Notes under the pieces: model-generated
What the model was told of the DNA's origin: nothing
What the model saw: the letters and a program-made list of their open reading frames with translations, nothing else
Databases searched by the model: none
Shown: one piece after another, positions 8,252-17,076 of the stretch
Layout of the letters: each line of letters starts with the position of its first letter
Numbering within the stretch: the stretch's first letter is position 1
Program-made: the position numbers and the translations under genes
Assembly: GCA_012517355.1 (NCBI GenBank)
Contig: JAAYVD010000154.1
Span: 62,001-126,000 of the forward strand
From: Candidatus Rifleibacteriota bacterium
Lineage (GTDB): Bacteria > Muiribacteriota > Ozemobacteria > Ozemobacterales > Ozemobacteraceae
Reading direction: 5' to 3'
Length of the DNA stretch: 64,000 nt

Positions 8252-9931
8252 TCAGACGCTGATGGTCTTGGCCTGGCTGCGGCCGTAGATCAGTTCGAGC
8301 CAGAGCTTCACGCAGACGATGGCGGTGAAGATATTGGCCACGAGACCGATACCCAGGGTCGTGGCGAAGCCGCGGATGGGACCGGACCCGAAGACGTAGA
8401 TGACCGCCACGGTGATCAGGGTGGTGACATTGGAGTCGATGATGCAGGCCAGGGCCCGGTCGAAGCCGGAGTCGATGGTGGCGCGGACGGTTTTGCCGGA
8501 TCGTTGTTCCTCACGGATCCGCTCGAAGATGATGACGTTGGCATCGACGGCCATGCCGACGGAGAGGATCAGACCGGCGATGCCGGGGAGGGTGAGGGTT
8601 CCGCCGAAGAAGACCAGGGTGGCGAACACGATGAGGGTGTTGAAGATGACGGCGACGTCGGCGATGGCCCCGCAGAACTTGTAGAACATCGCCATGTAGA
8701 GGATGACCATGATCGAGCCGAGGATACCGGCCCGGAGCCCGGCCTGGATGGACTCGGCGCCCAGGGTGGGACCGACCACCCGGCTTTCGAGGAGGATGAG
8801 GCTGGCGGGAAGGGCGCCGGCGCGCAGGACGATGGCGAGGTTCTGGGCCTCTTCGAGGGTGAAGCGGCCGGTGATCTGGGCCATGCCGCCGGTGATGCGG
8901 GATTGGATGACGGGGGCGCTGTGGACCTTGTTGTCGAGGACGATGGCCAGTTGCTCGTTGACGTGGGCCCCGGTGACCTGGGCGAACTTGGCGGCGCCCT
9001 CGGGGTTGAATTCGAGGTGCACGATGGGCACGCCCATTTCATCGAAGGCGACGCGGGCGTATTTGAGGTCGCGGCCGGTCACTTCGGGGGCGCGCTTGAG
9101 CTTGTACCACTTCCCCTGCTGGGTGCGGCTGCCCGGCTCGAACAGGACCAGTTCGTTGGCCGGATCGACCGGCTCGAGCTGGGCGGCGGAGAGGGCCTGG
9201 TCGATGACCAGGTGGAACTTCAGCATGGCCGTCGACTGGATCAGGCTCTTGACCCGCTCGGGATCGCGCACGCCGGGGAGCTGGATGCGGATGCGGTTCC
9301 CTTCCTGGGCCTTGATGTTGGGTTCGGCGATGCCGTACATGTCGACGCGGTTGCGGATGATCTCGACCGAGCGCTGGCAGGCGTCGGCGGGATTGTCGTC
9401 CTTCTCGATGGAGTTGATGTCGATCTGGTAGACCAGGTCGATGCCGCCCTTGAGGTCGAGCCCCAGCGTGATGCGGGACCGGGGGAAGATCCGCGCGATG
9501 TCGAGGGGCAGGCGGGCATACAGGTGGAGGGCATCGAACGCCTGTTTCAAGGCCGCTCCGGTGGCGTTGGGAACGCGGATGGCAGCCACGCCCTTGGTGT
9601 AGTCGGGGTTCACCGCCACGGCCTGGACGCCGTTCTCGACGAATTTCCGCCGGCAGGCGTCGGCCACGCTCTCGAGGACGTCCTCGGGGCGGACGTTGGT
9701 GTTGGTCCCGAAGATCGTCGCGTTCCGGTTGACGGTGAACTCGATGACCCCGGACTTGCCGTCCTCGCCGTCCTTGAAGGCCAGGGTGGTTTCGGGGACA
9801 GCGGTCTGCTCGTCGATCGTCAGGACCCCGAAGGTTTTGTCCCAGAGCGGAGTGGAGGGAATGGCGAACAGGAGTGACAGGACCAGGACGATGAGGACGA
9901 CCACGATCTGAAACCGGTGTTGGCTTTTCAT
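8252..9931 (-). CDS. secD: Protein translocase subunit SecD
   Basis: This is the larger SecDF subunit, 559 aa from ATG 9931. That start is chosen because GGGGGAG lies 9-10 nt upstream and the residues that follow (MKSQHRFQIVVVLIVLVLSL) form the first membrane helix. The periplasmic P1 region contains LGLDLKGGIDLVYQID, and the C-terminal block has IIFERIREE and DSNVTTLITVAV with GPIRGFATTLGIG. A near-consensus promoter lies 36-70 nt upstream. No yajC is adjacent, unlike the arrangement in many bacteria. Confidence 0.96.
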   Translation of the reverse strand: MKSQHRFQIVVVLIVLVLSLLFAIPSTPLWDKTFGVLTIDEQTAVPETTLAFKDGEDGKSGVIEFTVNRNATIFGTNTNVRPEDVLESVADACRRKFVENGVQAVAVNPDYTKGVAAIRVPNATGAALKQAFDALHLYARLPLDIARIFPRSRITLGLDLKGGIDLVYQIDINSIEKDDNPADACQRSVEIIRNRVDMYGIAEPNIKAQEGNRIRIQLPGVRDPERVKSLIQSTAMLKFHLVIDQALSAAQLEPVDPANELVLFEPGSRTQQGKWYKLKRAPEVTGRDLKYARVAFDEMGVPIVHLEFNPEGAAKFAQVTGAHVNEQLAIVLDNKVHSAPVIQSRITGGMAQITGRFTLEEAQNLAIVLRAGALPASLILLESRVVGPTLGAESIQAGLRAGILGSIMVILYMAMFYKFCGAIADVAVIFNTLIVFATLVFFGGTLTLPGIAGLILSVGMAVDANVIIFERIREEQRSGKTVRATIDSGFDRALACIIDSNVTTLITVAVIYVFGSGPIRGFATTLGIGLVANIFTAIVCVKLWLELIYGRSQAKTISV

Positions 9932-9973
9932 CAGGCGAGACTCCCCCATAGATGGTGACCAGAATGAGGCGCT

Positions 9974-10003
9974 ATTATACTTGAGTCGAAAAAGGGAAGT
10001 CAA
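9974..10003 (-). promoter_or_regulatory. Strong sigma-70 promoter of secD-secF
   Basis: On the minus strand TTGACT (10003-9998), an 18-nt spacer and a perfect TATAAT (9979-9974). The predicted start near 9967 leaves a leader of about 36 nt with the GGGGGAG site of secD. Confidence 0.85.
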
Positions 10004-10217
10004 TCAAAATTCCCCCCTCTTCCCAGTGACGGGGAACGGGGGCCGGGGTCGGGTGCCCGCGGCCTTCTGGCCGGGCGGTTCACCGTGCCCCGGTTCCCGC
10101 CCCCGCAGGGCCCGTTCCGGACGGCCGGGGAAACCAGGGGCCGGCCGGCACCCTGGCGGGCATCCGCCTGGCGGGCCTTCCGTGGATGCCGGCAGGCGCG
10201 GTTAGATCCCGGAACGG

Positions 10218-10247
10218 TTGATTTCCACAAGCGGTTCGTGCTAGAAA
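10218..10247 (+). promoter_or_regulatory. Promoter predicting a leaderless mRNA for the TPR protein
   Basis: TTGATT (10218-10223), an 18-nt spacer and TAGAAA (10242-10247). Seven bases after the -10 box is 10254, the A of the ATG, so transcription should start at or next to the start codon. The only purine run (AAGG) sits 3 nt from the ATG, too close for normal use. Confidence 0.7.
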
Positions 10248-10253
10248 AGGTCC

Positions 10254-12953
10254 ATGGACCCCTGCCGTTCCCGGTGGTTCCCCGCGTTCCGGCGCGGGGT
10301 GCTGTTGCTGTCCGGGATCCTCTTCCTGTGCGGGTGGACCGCCCTTCTGGCCGGTCCGGAACAGGACTTCATCAAACGGGGCCGCGACCATTACGGGCTG
10401 TTCCAGTACGACAAGGCCAAGGAGAATTTCGACAAGGCCATCCAACTGGATCCCTCCTGCGCGGAAGCCCATTTCTACCTGGGACTGTGCCTTCGCAAGC
10501 TCAACCAGTTCGACCCGGCCCTGCGCGCCTTCGAGCGGTCGCTCGAGCTGGAGCCCGGCGATCTCGATTGTCAGAAGGCCCTGGCGGCCATGTACATCCA
10601 GATGGCCAAGGACCAGCAGACCTCCGGCAGCCGGGACAAGACCATCCTCTTCCTGTCCAAGGCATGCGCCGCCTATCCCCAGAACAGCCACAACTGGGTC
10701 TCCCTCCTGGAGATGTACCAGCAGGACCGGCGGTGGAACGAAATCGTCAAGTGCGGCCCCACCATCAAGAAGGCCAACCGCGACGCCCTGGATGTCGGAG
10801 ACGACAAGAACCTCCAGACCGCCCTGATCATCGTGGCCACGGCGTACAAGGCACAACAGGACCACGCCAAGACCAAGGAGTATCTGAACCTCGCGGGCAT
10901 GATCCGCCACCCCAACGACCTGCTCGTCCAGATGAAGAACGATCTGGCCGCCCATTCCAAGGACGTCGCCAACGGGTTCCTGGAGGAAGGCCGTTCCCTG
11001 TTCGAACAGAAGAAGTACAAGGCCGCCCTCGACGTCCTGCTGAAGGCGCAGGGAGCCGACTCCTCCAACCAGGAGATCAACGACCTGGTCGACAAGATCC
11101 GGCACGAGGTCACCCTCGCCGATTTCACCCTGGCCGCCAACGAGGCCGAGCAGAAGGGGGAGTTCGACGTCGCCCTGGAAAACCTCAACCGCGCCCTGGC
11201 CTTCGACGCGACCAACCAGAAGATCCAGGACCGCATCGCCTCCATCACCGATTTCGTCGAGAAGCGTGACCGGGCCATCGCCCGCAAGAAGGCCGAGGAC
11301 CTGGCCCGCCGGCAGGCCGCCGCCGAGAAGAAGGGGAAACTGGACGTCATCCTCAAGGCGGCCCAGGACAACGAGAAGAAGGGGGCCTTCGACGCCGCCC
11401 TGATCAGCTACCAACAGGCCCTCGCCTTCGACAAGGGCAACCCCGAGATCCTGGCCGCCATCGAGCGGGCGGAGAAGGGGGCGGCCGACCAGAAGTCCCG
11501 CTTGGAGCATTTTTCCGAGGAGTTCGGACGGGCCGAGGTCCAGATCCGGGATGGCCAGCATGACCAGGCCTACGGGATCCTCTCCGAGCTGGCCAACGAG
11601 CCGCTGAACCCGCAGGAACGCCTGCTGCCGCCCCTCATCGAAGTCTGCCTCGAACTGGGGAAACTCGATGAGGCCGACCAGCACGTCGGCCGGTTGGCCG
11701 CATTGCAACCCGAGTCCGACACCGTGGCCTACTTCCGGGGAACCATCGCTTTCCACAGAGGCGACATGGCCGGCGCCCGCGAGCCTTTGTACAAGATCTA
11801 CGAAAAGGATCGCACCTTCCGCCCCGCCCTGAACGGGATGATCTGGCGGTTGTGGTATGAGAAGTACAAGTGGGGCCTGTTTTTGGCCGGCTTCTTCATT
11901 TTCCTGCAACTCGGCAAATGGGGGCTCGAACTCGTCGCCCGGCTGAAGAAGGCCCACGCAGAGGCGGCGGTGGAACGGGCCCTGGCCTCGGGACAGGTCG
12001 ACCAGATCATCCCGATCCTGGAAGCGAAGCTGAACGAGCCCGGATTCGTGGAAAACCGCAAGCAGCTGACCGTTTCCCTGGCCGAGGCCTACCTGCGGAA
12101 GAACCGCTTCCAGGAAGCCGCCCAGCGGGCCAGCGAGGTGGTCCAGAAGGACTCGCGCAACGCCCAGGCCCTCCGCATCCTGGGGGAGGCCTATTTCCAG
12201 CTGGGCGAGACCAACTCGGACGCGATCGAGAAGATCTACAACCTCTACAAGCTCGACGAATCGCGCAAGGACCTGCTGACCTTCCTGGCCAACCATTTCC
12301 GGTCCATCCAGGCCGACCACAAGCTGGCGCTCGAGGTGTTGCAGAAGCAGATCTCCCTCATGCCTGACGACCAGGAGACGGTCTTCTACCTGGCCGACCT
12401 GTTCGTCAAGCGACAGAATTTCCAGGCCGCCCACCAGCGGATCTTCGAACGGGCCTCCAAGCTCAACCCTGACCGGCCCGAGTATTGGCATGGGTTGGTC
12501 CAGTGCCTGAACCAGGCCAACAAGCCTGACGAAGCCAACCGGGTCCTGGAAAAGGCCCAGGAGAAGTGGCCGGGGTCCGACCTGTTCACCCGCCGGTCAC
12601 AGGTCATCTCCACCGCCGGCCGGTTCGGGCGCGGCTCCACCGCCTCCTCCCCCATGCCCAGCCTCCCGGGGGAAACGCCCCTGCCATCGATTCCCGAGGA
12701 ACCCCCCCTGCCCTCGCTGACCGACGAGCCCCCCCCTCCCGACAATCCGCTCGCCGCGCTGCCCTCCCTCGAGCCCGAGCCCGAACCCAACCTCCCCGCG
12801 CCGGCCCCGGGCGAAGCCTTCGAACTGCCCCCGTTGCCCCCTCTCCAGCAGGCCCCGCCGGCCAGCGGGGAGGGCATCGCCTGTCCCAGTTGCGGCGCGA
12901 ACAACGGCCCCCGCGAATACTACTGCGGGACCTGCGGCAAACCCCTTCGCTGA
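10254..12953 (+). CDS. Membrane-anchored TPR protein with C-terminal zinc ribbon, 899 aa
   Basis: An N-terminal hydrophobic segment (about residues 14-33, RGVLLLSGILFLCGWTALLA) is a signal peptide or anchor. It is followed by TPR units (for example YDKAKENFDKAIQLDP, FDPALRAFERSLELEP) and long charged helices. A second membrane helix lies near residues 540-560 (WGLFLAGFFIFLQLG), followed by more TPR units. Next comes a Pro/Glu-rich linker at about 790-865 and a terminal CxxC...CxxC zinc ribbon (CPSCGANN...YYCGTCGKPLR). This order suggests a periplasmic TPR half and a cytoplasmic TPR/zinc half. The function is unknown; a link between envelope and cytosolic partners is inferred. The predicted mRNA is leaderless. 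Confidence 0.8.
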   Translation: MDPCRSRWFPAFRRGVLLLSGILFLCGWTALLAGPEQDFIKRGRDHYGLFQYDKAKENFDKAIQLDPSCAEAHFYLGLCLRKLNQFDPALRAFERSLELEPGDLDCQKALAAMYIQMAKDQQTSGSRDKTILFLSKACAAYPQNSHNWVSLLEMYQQDRRWNEIVKCGPTIKKANRDALDVGDDKNLQTALIIVATAYKAQQDHAKTKEYLNLAGMIRHPNDLLVQMKNDLAAHSKDVANGFLEEGRSLFEQKKYKAALDVLLKAQGADSSNQEINDLVDKIRHEVTLADFTLAANEAEQKGEFDVALENLNRALAFDATNQKIQDRIASITDFVEKRDRAIARKKAEDLARRQAAAEKKGKLDVILKAAQDNEKKGAFDAALISYQQALAFDKGNPEILAAIERAEKGAADQKSRLEHFSEEFGRAEVQIRDGQHDQAYGILSELANEPLNPQERLLPPLIEVCLELGKLDEADQHVGRLAALQPESDTVAYFRGTIAFHRGDMAGAREPLYKIYEKDRTFRPALNGMIWRLWYEKYKWGLFLAGFFIFLQLGKWGLELVARLKKAHAEAAVERALASGQVDQIIPILEAKLNEPGFVENRKQLTVSLAEAYLRKNRFQEAAQRASEVVQKDSRNAQALRILGEAYFQLGETNSDAIEKIYNLYKLDESRKDLLTFLANHFRSIQADHKLALEVLQKQISLMPDDQETVFYLADLFVKRQNFQAAHQRIFERASKLNPDRPEYWHGLVQCLNQANKPDEANRVLEKAQEKWPGSDLFTRRSQVISTAGRFGRGSTASSPMPSLPGETPLPSIPEEPPLPSLTDEPPPPDNPLAALPSLEPEPEPNLPAPAPGEAFELPPLPPLQQAPPASGEGIACPSCGANNGPREYYCGTCGKPLR

Positions 12954-13039
12954 AAGGTTCTTCCAGCCATCTCCTCCCGACGGGGGATTCCGCAGCCCCC
13001 TTCCGCCCCCTTCCCCGTGACGGGTTTCGCCGTGCCGTC

Positions 13040-13068
13040 TTGCGCGGCCATCCCCGCTCGGATACCAT
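13040..13068 (+). promoter_or_regulatory. Promoter of iorA-iorB
   Basis: TTGCGC (13040-13045), a 17-nt spacer and TACCAT (13063-13068). The predicted start near 13075 leaves a leader of about 30 nt containing the GGAGG site (13095-13099) of iorA. Confidence 0.6.
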
Positions 13069-13105
13069 GCCCTGAGCATCCCACCGCCGTGGCCGGAGGC
13101 CCCAC

Positions 13106-14980
13106 ATGAAACGTCTTGCCGATGTCCTGCTCAGCCCCGCCCCTGGAGCCGAGATCGTCATGGGAAACACCGCCCTGGTGAGGGCCATGATCGAGGCCGG
13201 AGTCCGGGTCGTCACCAGCTATCCGGGGTCCCCCACCCCCGAAATCGCCGACGCCATCCGCGCCCTGCCCGCCGCACGCTGTCCCTTCCACTTCGAGTTC
13301 TCCACCAACGAGAAGGTGGCCACCGAGGTCGCCTTCGGGGCCTCCGTCAACGGCCACCTCGCCTGCGTCTTCTTCAAGAGCGTCGGCCTGAACGTCGCCG
13401 CCGACACCTTCGTCCAGCTCGGACTGATGAACCTGATCGGCGGGCTGGTCGTGGTCCTGGGCGACGACCCCGGCGCCAACTCCTCCCAGAACGAACAGGA
13501 CAACCGGCACCTCGCCCGGCTGGCCTGCCTCCCCGTTTTCGAGCCCGCCTCGCCGACGGAGGCCTTCACCATGTTCAAGACGGCGGCCGCCCTGGCCCGA
13601 TCCGAGCGCACCGCCGTGGTGCTCCGCCTGACCACCCATGTCTGCCATGCCAAGGAAAAGGTGGCTTTCGGAGCCTGGGAAACCCCCGCCTTCGACGACA
13701 CCCCCCGCTTCTCTCCCGAGAACGGGCCCTACATCCCCATCACCTCCCTGGTCTTCCCCATGAAGCGGCAGGCGCTCGAACGCCTGCAACGGATCGCCGC
13801 GAGTCCAGACCACCAAACCTGGACAACCTTGTCCAGTCATGGCAACAAGCGCCGGGGGATCATCACCGCCGGCCTTCCCTACCTCTCGCTCCTGGAAGTC
13901 TTTCATGAGGCCCGGGAGTGGCCGGACATCCTGAAACTCGGGATGGTCCATCCCCTCCCGCGGTCCCCGATCCTCGATTTCCTGCGGTCCCACGAGGAAG
14001 TGAAGGTCCTGGAGGAACTGGACGACTTTCTGGAACTCCAGATCAAGGCCGTCGCCTTCGAACACCGGCTGCCGGTCCGGATCATCGGGAAGACCTGTTT
14101 CGACGACTGGGTGGGGGAATACACCCCCGACCAGACGGCGCGGGTGCTGGCGCGCGCCTGGCCCGACCTGCTGCCCCCCCTGCCCCCCCCGCCGGCCGTG
14201 ACCGTGCCGGCCCGCCCCGCCCAGTTGTGCCCGGGGTGCGGCCACCGCTCGGCCTTCCAGGCCATCAAGGCGGCCCTTCCCCCCGCGGCCATCACCGTGG
14301 CCGACATCGGTTGTCACACCCTCGGGTTCCTGCCCCCCTACGGAATCGGGCAGGTCCTGCTCTGCATGGGGCATTCCTGCGGCACTGCGGCCGGCCTGAG
14401 CCTTTTCCAGAAAGACCGGCCGGTGGTGGCCTTCCTGGGGGACTCCACCTTCTTCCATGCGGGGCTCCCGGGTATCATCAACGCGTTGTACAACCACCAC
14501 GACTTCACCCTCATCGTCATGGAAAACGGCACCACGGCCATGACCGGCCACCAGGACCACCCGGGCAGCGGGCGCAACTTCCGGGAACCGGTGGACGCCA
14601 TCCCCATCCGGCGCGTCCTCGAGGGGCTCGGGGTGAAGACCATCCTGGAAACCGACACCTATCAGCAGGCCAGGTTGACCGACCTGGTCCGCCAGGCCCT
14701 GGCCACCCCCGGATTCAAGGTGGTCATCGCCCGGCATCCCTGCATGCTGAAGTTCACCCGCGAACAGGCGCGGCAGGGCAAGCCGCGGCTGCCGGCCGTA
14801 CACCTGTCCGACGCCTGTGACCAGCAGAAGGTCTGCATCTCCGGGTTCGCCTGCCCGACCTTCCAGTTCACCCCCGAGGGGCGGGTCACCGTCCAGCAGG
14901 ATCTGTGCATCGGCGACGGGTCCTGCCGGCAGGTCTGCCCGCGGCAGGCCATCCAGCCCACGAAAAAGGGAGGAGCCTGA
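13106..14980 (+). CDS. iorA: Indolepyruvate:ferredoxin oxidoreductase, alpha subunit
   Basis: IOR oxidatively decarboxylates aryl pyruvates from aromatic amino acids to aryl-acetyl-CoA, reducing ferredoxin. The 624-aa protein has the N-terminal pyrimidine domain (GNTALVRAMIEAG, VTSYPGSPTPE), a central domain, and the TPP-binding domain with GDSTFFHAGLPG and MENGTTAMTG at about residues 450-480. The C-terminal ferredoxin-like domain is unusual. The first site reads CDQQKVCISGFACP (Gln at the second Cys position) and the second reads CIGDGSCRQVCP (Asp at that position), so each site keeps only three cysteines. A GGAGG site lies 6 nt before ATG 13106. iorB follows after 2 nt. Confidence 0.94.
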   Translation: MKRLADVLLSPAPGAEIVMGNTALVRAMIEAGVRVVTSYPGSPTPEIADAIRALPAARCPFHFEFSTNEKVATEVAFGASVNGHLACVFFKSVGLNVAADTFVQLGLMNLIGGLVVVLGDDPGANSSQNEQDNRHLARLACLPVFEPASPTEAFTMFKTAAALARSERTAVVLRLTTHVCHAKEKVAFGAWETPAFDDTPRFSPENGPYIPITSLVFPMKRQALERLQRIAASPDHQTWTTLSSHGNKRRGIITAGLPYLSLLEVFHEAREWPDILKLGMVHPLPRSPILDFLRSHEEVKVLEELDDFLELQIKAVAFEHRLPVRIIGKTCFDDWVGEYTPDQTARVLARAWPDLLPPLPPPPAVTVPARPAQLCPGCGHRSAFQAIKAALPPAAITVADIGCHTLGFLPPYGIGQVLLCMGHSCGTAAGLSLFQKDRPVVAFLGDSTFFHAGLPGIINALYNHHDFTLIVMENGTTAMTGHQDHPGSGRNFREPVDAIPIRRVLEGLGVKTILETDTYQQARLTDLVRQALATPGFKVVIARHPCMLKFTREQARQGKPRLPAVHLSDACDQQKVCISGFACPTFQFTPEGRVTVQQDLCIGDGSCRQVCPRQAIQPTKKGGA

Positions 14981-14982
14981 CC

Positions 14983-15564
14983 ATGCCCAGCGCCACCTTC
15001 GACATCTTCATGATCGGCGTCGGCGGCCAGGGGATCGGCCTGCTCAGCGAGGCCCTGCTCCGCGCCTTCGACCATGCCGGCACCCCCGTGCGGGGGGTCG
15101 ACACCCACGGTCTCGCCCAGCGGGGCGGCACCGTCACCTCGCACCTGCGGGTCGGCCCCGACACCTACTCCCCCCTGGTTCGCGAGGGACATGCCGACCT
15201 GGTCATCGCCCTCGAACGGCATGAAGCGATGCGGGGCCTGCAGACCCACCTGCGGGCGGGCGGGCAGCTGGTCTACTACGACGCCGAGTGGCAGCCCCTG
15301 CCGGTGCGCCTGCAGAAACAGCCCCGCCTCACCCCCGAAGAGCTTGCCGCCGAGGCGGAGCGACGAAAGGCCCGCCTCCACCGGGTGTTCGTCGATACCC
15401 TGCCCGACCCCCGGATGCAGAACGTGGCGGTGATGGCCTGGCTGGTCCGGAACCGGGTGCTGCCCGGCCTGGAGCCCAACCACCTCGAAAGCGCCCTCCG
15501 GGACCTGCTGGACGGCCCCGTTCTGACCAGGAACCTGGAGCTGTTCGCCACCCTGCTGCGCTGA
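14983..15564 (+). CDS. iorB: Indolepyruvate:ferredoxin oxidoreductase, beta subunit
   Basis: This is the second IOR subunit, 193 aa, of the pyruvate-ferredoxin oxidoreductase gamma-domain fold. It begins with IFMIGVGGQGIG, the GxGGQG loop that marks this family, and contains VDTHGLAQRGGTVTSHLR, the segment that contacts CoA and substrate in homologues. The start ATG 14983 is 2 nt after the iorA stop, with GGGAGGAG just upstream, so the subunits are translationally coupled. Possible terminator hairpins follow at 15591-15651. Confidence 0.93.
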   Translation: MPSATFDIFMIGVGGQGIGLLSEALLRAFDHAGTPVRGVDTHGLAQRGGTVTSHLRVGPDTYSPLVREGHADLVIALERHEAMRGLQTHLRAGGQLVYYDAEWQPLPVRLQKQPRLTPEELAAEAERRKARLHRVFVDTLPDPRMQNVAVMAWLVRNRVLPGLEPNHLESALRDLLDGPVLTRNLELFATLLR

Positions 15565-15590
15565 CCTCTTCCCATGCCTTGACGCGCCAC

Positions 15591-15622
15591 GGCGGCCGGA
15601 AGTCTCCTTCCGACCGCCGTTT
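15591..15622 (+). terminator. Likely terminator of iorAB
   Basis: GGCGG-cc-GGAAG and CTTCC-ga-CCGCC form a stem with a TCTC loop and symmetric two-base bulge, followed by GTTTC. The hairpin starts 26 nt after the iorB stop. The U-tract is short. Confidence 0.5.
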
Positions 15623-15630
15623 CAGGCGGG

Positions 15631-15651
15631 GCCGGCGGGGTCACCGCCGGC
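15631..15651. terminator. Hairpin between convergent iorB and the COG2403 gene
   Basis: Perfect 8-bp arms GCCGGCGG and CCGCCGGC enclose GGTCA. It lies 17 nt beyond the 3' end of the minus-strand gene and could serve both convergent transcripts, but neither side has a clear U-tract. Confidence 0.4.
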
Positions 15652-15667
15652 CCGGAAACCGCGCCGC

Positions 15668-17008
15668 CTATTTGCGGAGCTTGGGGAAGTGCTTCTTGCA
15701 GAACTCCCCGAGGATGGCTGCCATGTCGGGCTCGCCGATCTCCTGCAGCTCGTAGCGGACGCGCAGGTGGGGCTTCTTGATCTTGATGACCCGGGTCAGG
15801 TCGATCGGGGTGGCCGACACCACGAGGTCGCAGGGGACGGCGTTGAGGGTCTTTTCGAGGTCGGCCATCTGCTTCTTGCCATAGCCCATCGCGGGGATGA
15901 TGTCGCCGATGTTGGGATACTTCTGGAGGGTTTCGAGCATGGTGCCCACGAAATACCCCTTGGGGTCGACGATCTCCCCCGCCCCGTAGCGGTTGGCGGC
16001 GACCACGCCGGCGCCGTAGGTCATCTCGCCGTGGGTCAGGGTGGGGCCGTCTTCGACCACCACGACGCGCTTGCCGCGAATCTTGCTGCCGCCGTCGACG
16101 AAGATGGGGCTGGCGGCTTCGACGATCTGGGCGCGGGGGTTCATGCGCATGACGTTCTCCCGCACGGTGTGCAGGTCGTCGGGGTAGCAGGAATCGATCT
16201 TGTTGATGACGATGACGTCGGCGGCGTAGATGTTCGCCTCGCCGGGATGGTAGGTGCACTCGTGGTTCGGCCGGTGCGGATCGGCGACCACGATCTTCAG
16301 ATCGCTCTGGAAGAACGGCAGGTCGTTGTTGCCGCCGTCCCAGACGATGACGTCGGCTTCCTTCTCGGCCTCCCGGCCGATGACCTGGTAGTCGACGCCC
16401 GAGTAGATGACGGCGCCCATATCGATGTGGGGCTCGTATTCCTCGCGCTCTTCGATGGTGCACTCGTGCTTGTCGAGATCCTTGTAGGCGGCGAACCGCT
16501 GGCAGATCTGCTTCTCGAGGTCGCCGTAGGGCATCGGGTGGCGGATCGAGACCACCTTCAGACCCAGGCTCTTGAGCTGTTTGACCACCCGGCGGGTCGT
16601 CTGCGACTTGCCGGACCCGGTCCGGACGGCGCAAACGGACACGACCGGAACCTTGGCCTTGATCGCGGTCGGCTGGTATCCCAGCATTTTGAAAGCGGCC
16701 CCGGCGGCCACGACCCGGGAGGCATGGTGCATGACATACTCGTGCGGCACGTCGCTGTAGCTGAAAACCACCTCTTCGACCTTGTGCTTCTTGATCAGGT
16801 CGAGCAGGTCGGATTCGGCGAAGATGGGAATGCCCTTGGGGTACATCTTCCCGGCCAGCTTGCCAGGATACTTGCGCCCGGCGATGTCGGGAATCTGGGT
16901 GGCAGTGAAAGCCAGAACCTCGTATTGGGGGTTGTCGCGATAGACCAGGTTGAAATTGTGGAAGTCGCGACCGGCCGCTCCCATGATGATGGTTTTGATC
17001 GGTGACAT
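15668..17008 (-). CDS. P-loop GTPase-like protein, COG2403 / cyclic 2,3-diphosphoglycerate synthetase-like
   Basis: The 446-aa protein has an N-terminal Rossmann-like part (IIMGAAGRDFHNFN, residues 7-20) and a central P-loop, VRTGSGKSQTTRR, at about 129-141. Further nucleotide-binding features are VIVWDGGNNDLPFF and VIVINKID, the last resembling an NKxD guanine motif. A late YGAG...DPKGYFVGT region is characteristic of this family. Members resemble archaeal cyclic 2,3-diphosphoglycerate synthetase, but the bacterial substrate is not established, so I keep the family name only. It follows an FmdB-type zinc ribbon gene by 68 nt on the same strand, presumably in one operon. Confidence 0.85.
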   Translation of the reverse strand: MSPIKTIIMGAAGRDFHNFNLVYRDNPQYEVLAFTATQIPDIAGRKYPGKLAGKMYPKGIPIFAESDLLDLIKKHKVEEVVFSYSDVPHEYVMHHASRVVAAGAAFKMLGYQPTAIKAKVPVVSVCAVRTGSGKSQTTRRVVKQLKSLGLKVVSIRHPMPYGDLEKQICQRFAAYKDLDKHECTIEEREEYEPHIDMGAVIYSGVDYQVIGREAEKEADVIVWDGGNNDLPFFQSDLKIVVADPHRPNHECTYHPGEANIYAADVIVINKIDSCYPDDLHTVRENVMRMNPRAQIVEAASPIFVDGGSKIRGKRVVVVEDGPTLTHGEMTYGAGVVAANRYGAGEIVDPKGYFVGTMLETLQKYPNIGDIIPAMGYGKKQMADLEKTLNAVPCDLVVSATPIDLTRVIKIKKPHLRVRYELQEIGEPDMAAILGEFCKKHFPKLRK

Positions 17009-17076
17009 AGGCTTGGCTCCTTTATTCCTTTCCGATGGAAGTATTCAACCCCGGCCGACGGCCGGGTTCAGACACA

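Larger units (their letters stand above)
9932..10253 (+). other. Divergent intergenic region between secD and the TPR gene
   Basis: This 322-bp gap holds the secD promoter (9974-10003) and, facing away, the TPR gene promoter (10218-10247). The sequence between them is very GC-rich; I see no further gene or RNA in it. Confidence 0.6.

Noticed and set aside
10080-12491. 803-aa minus-strand open frame opposite the TPR gene
   Set aside because: Antisense shadow; the sense frame has clear TPRs and a promoter.
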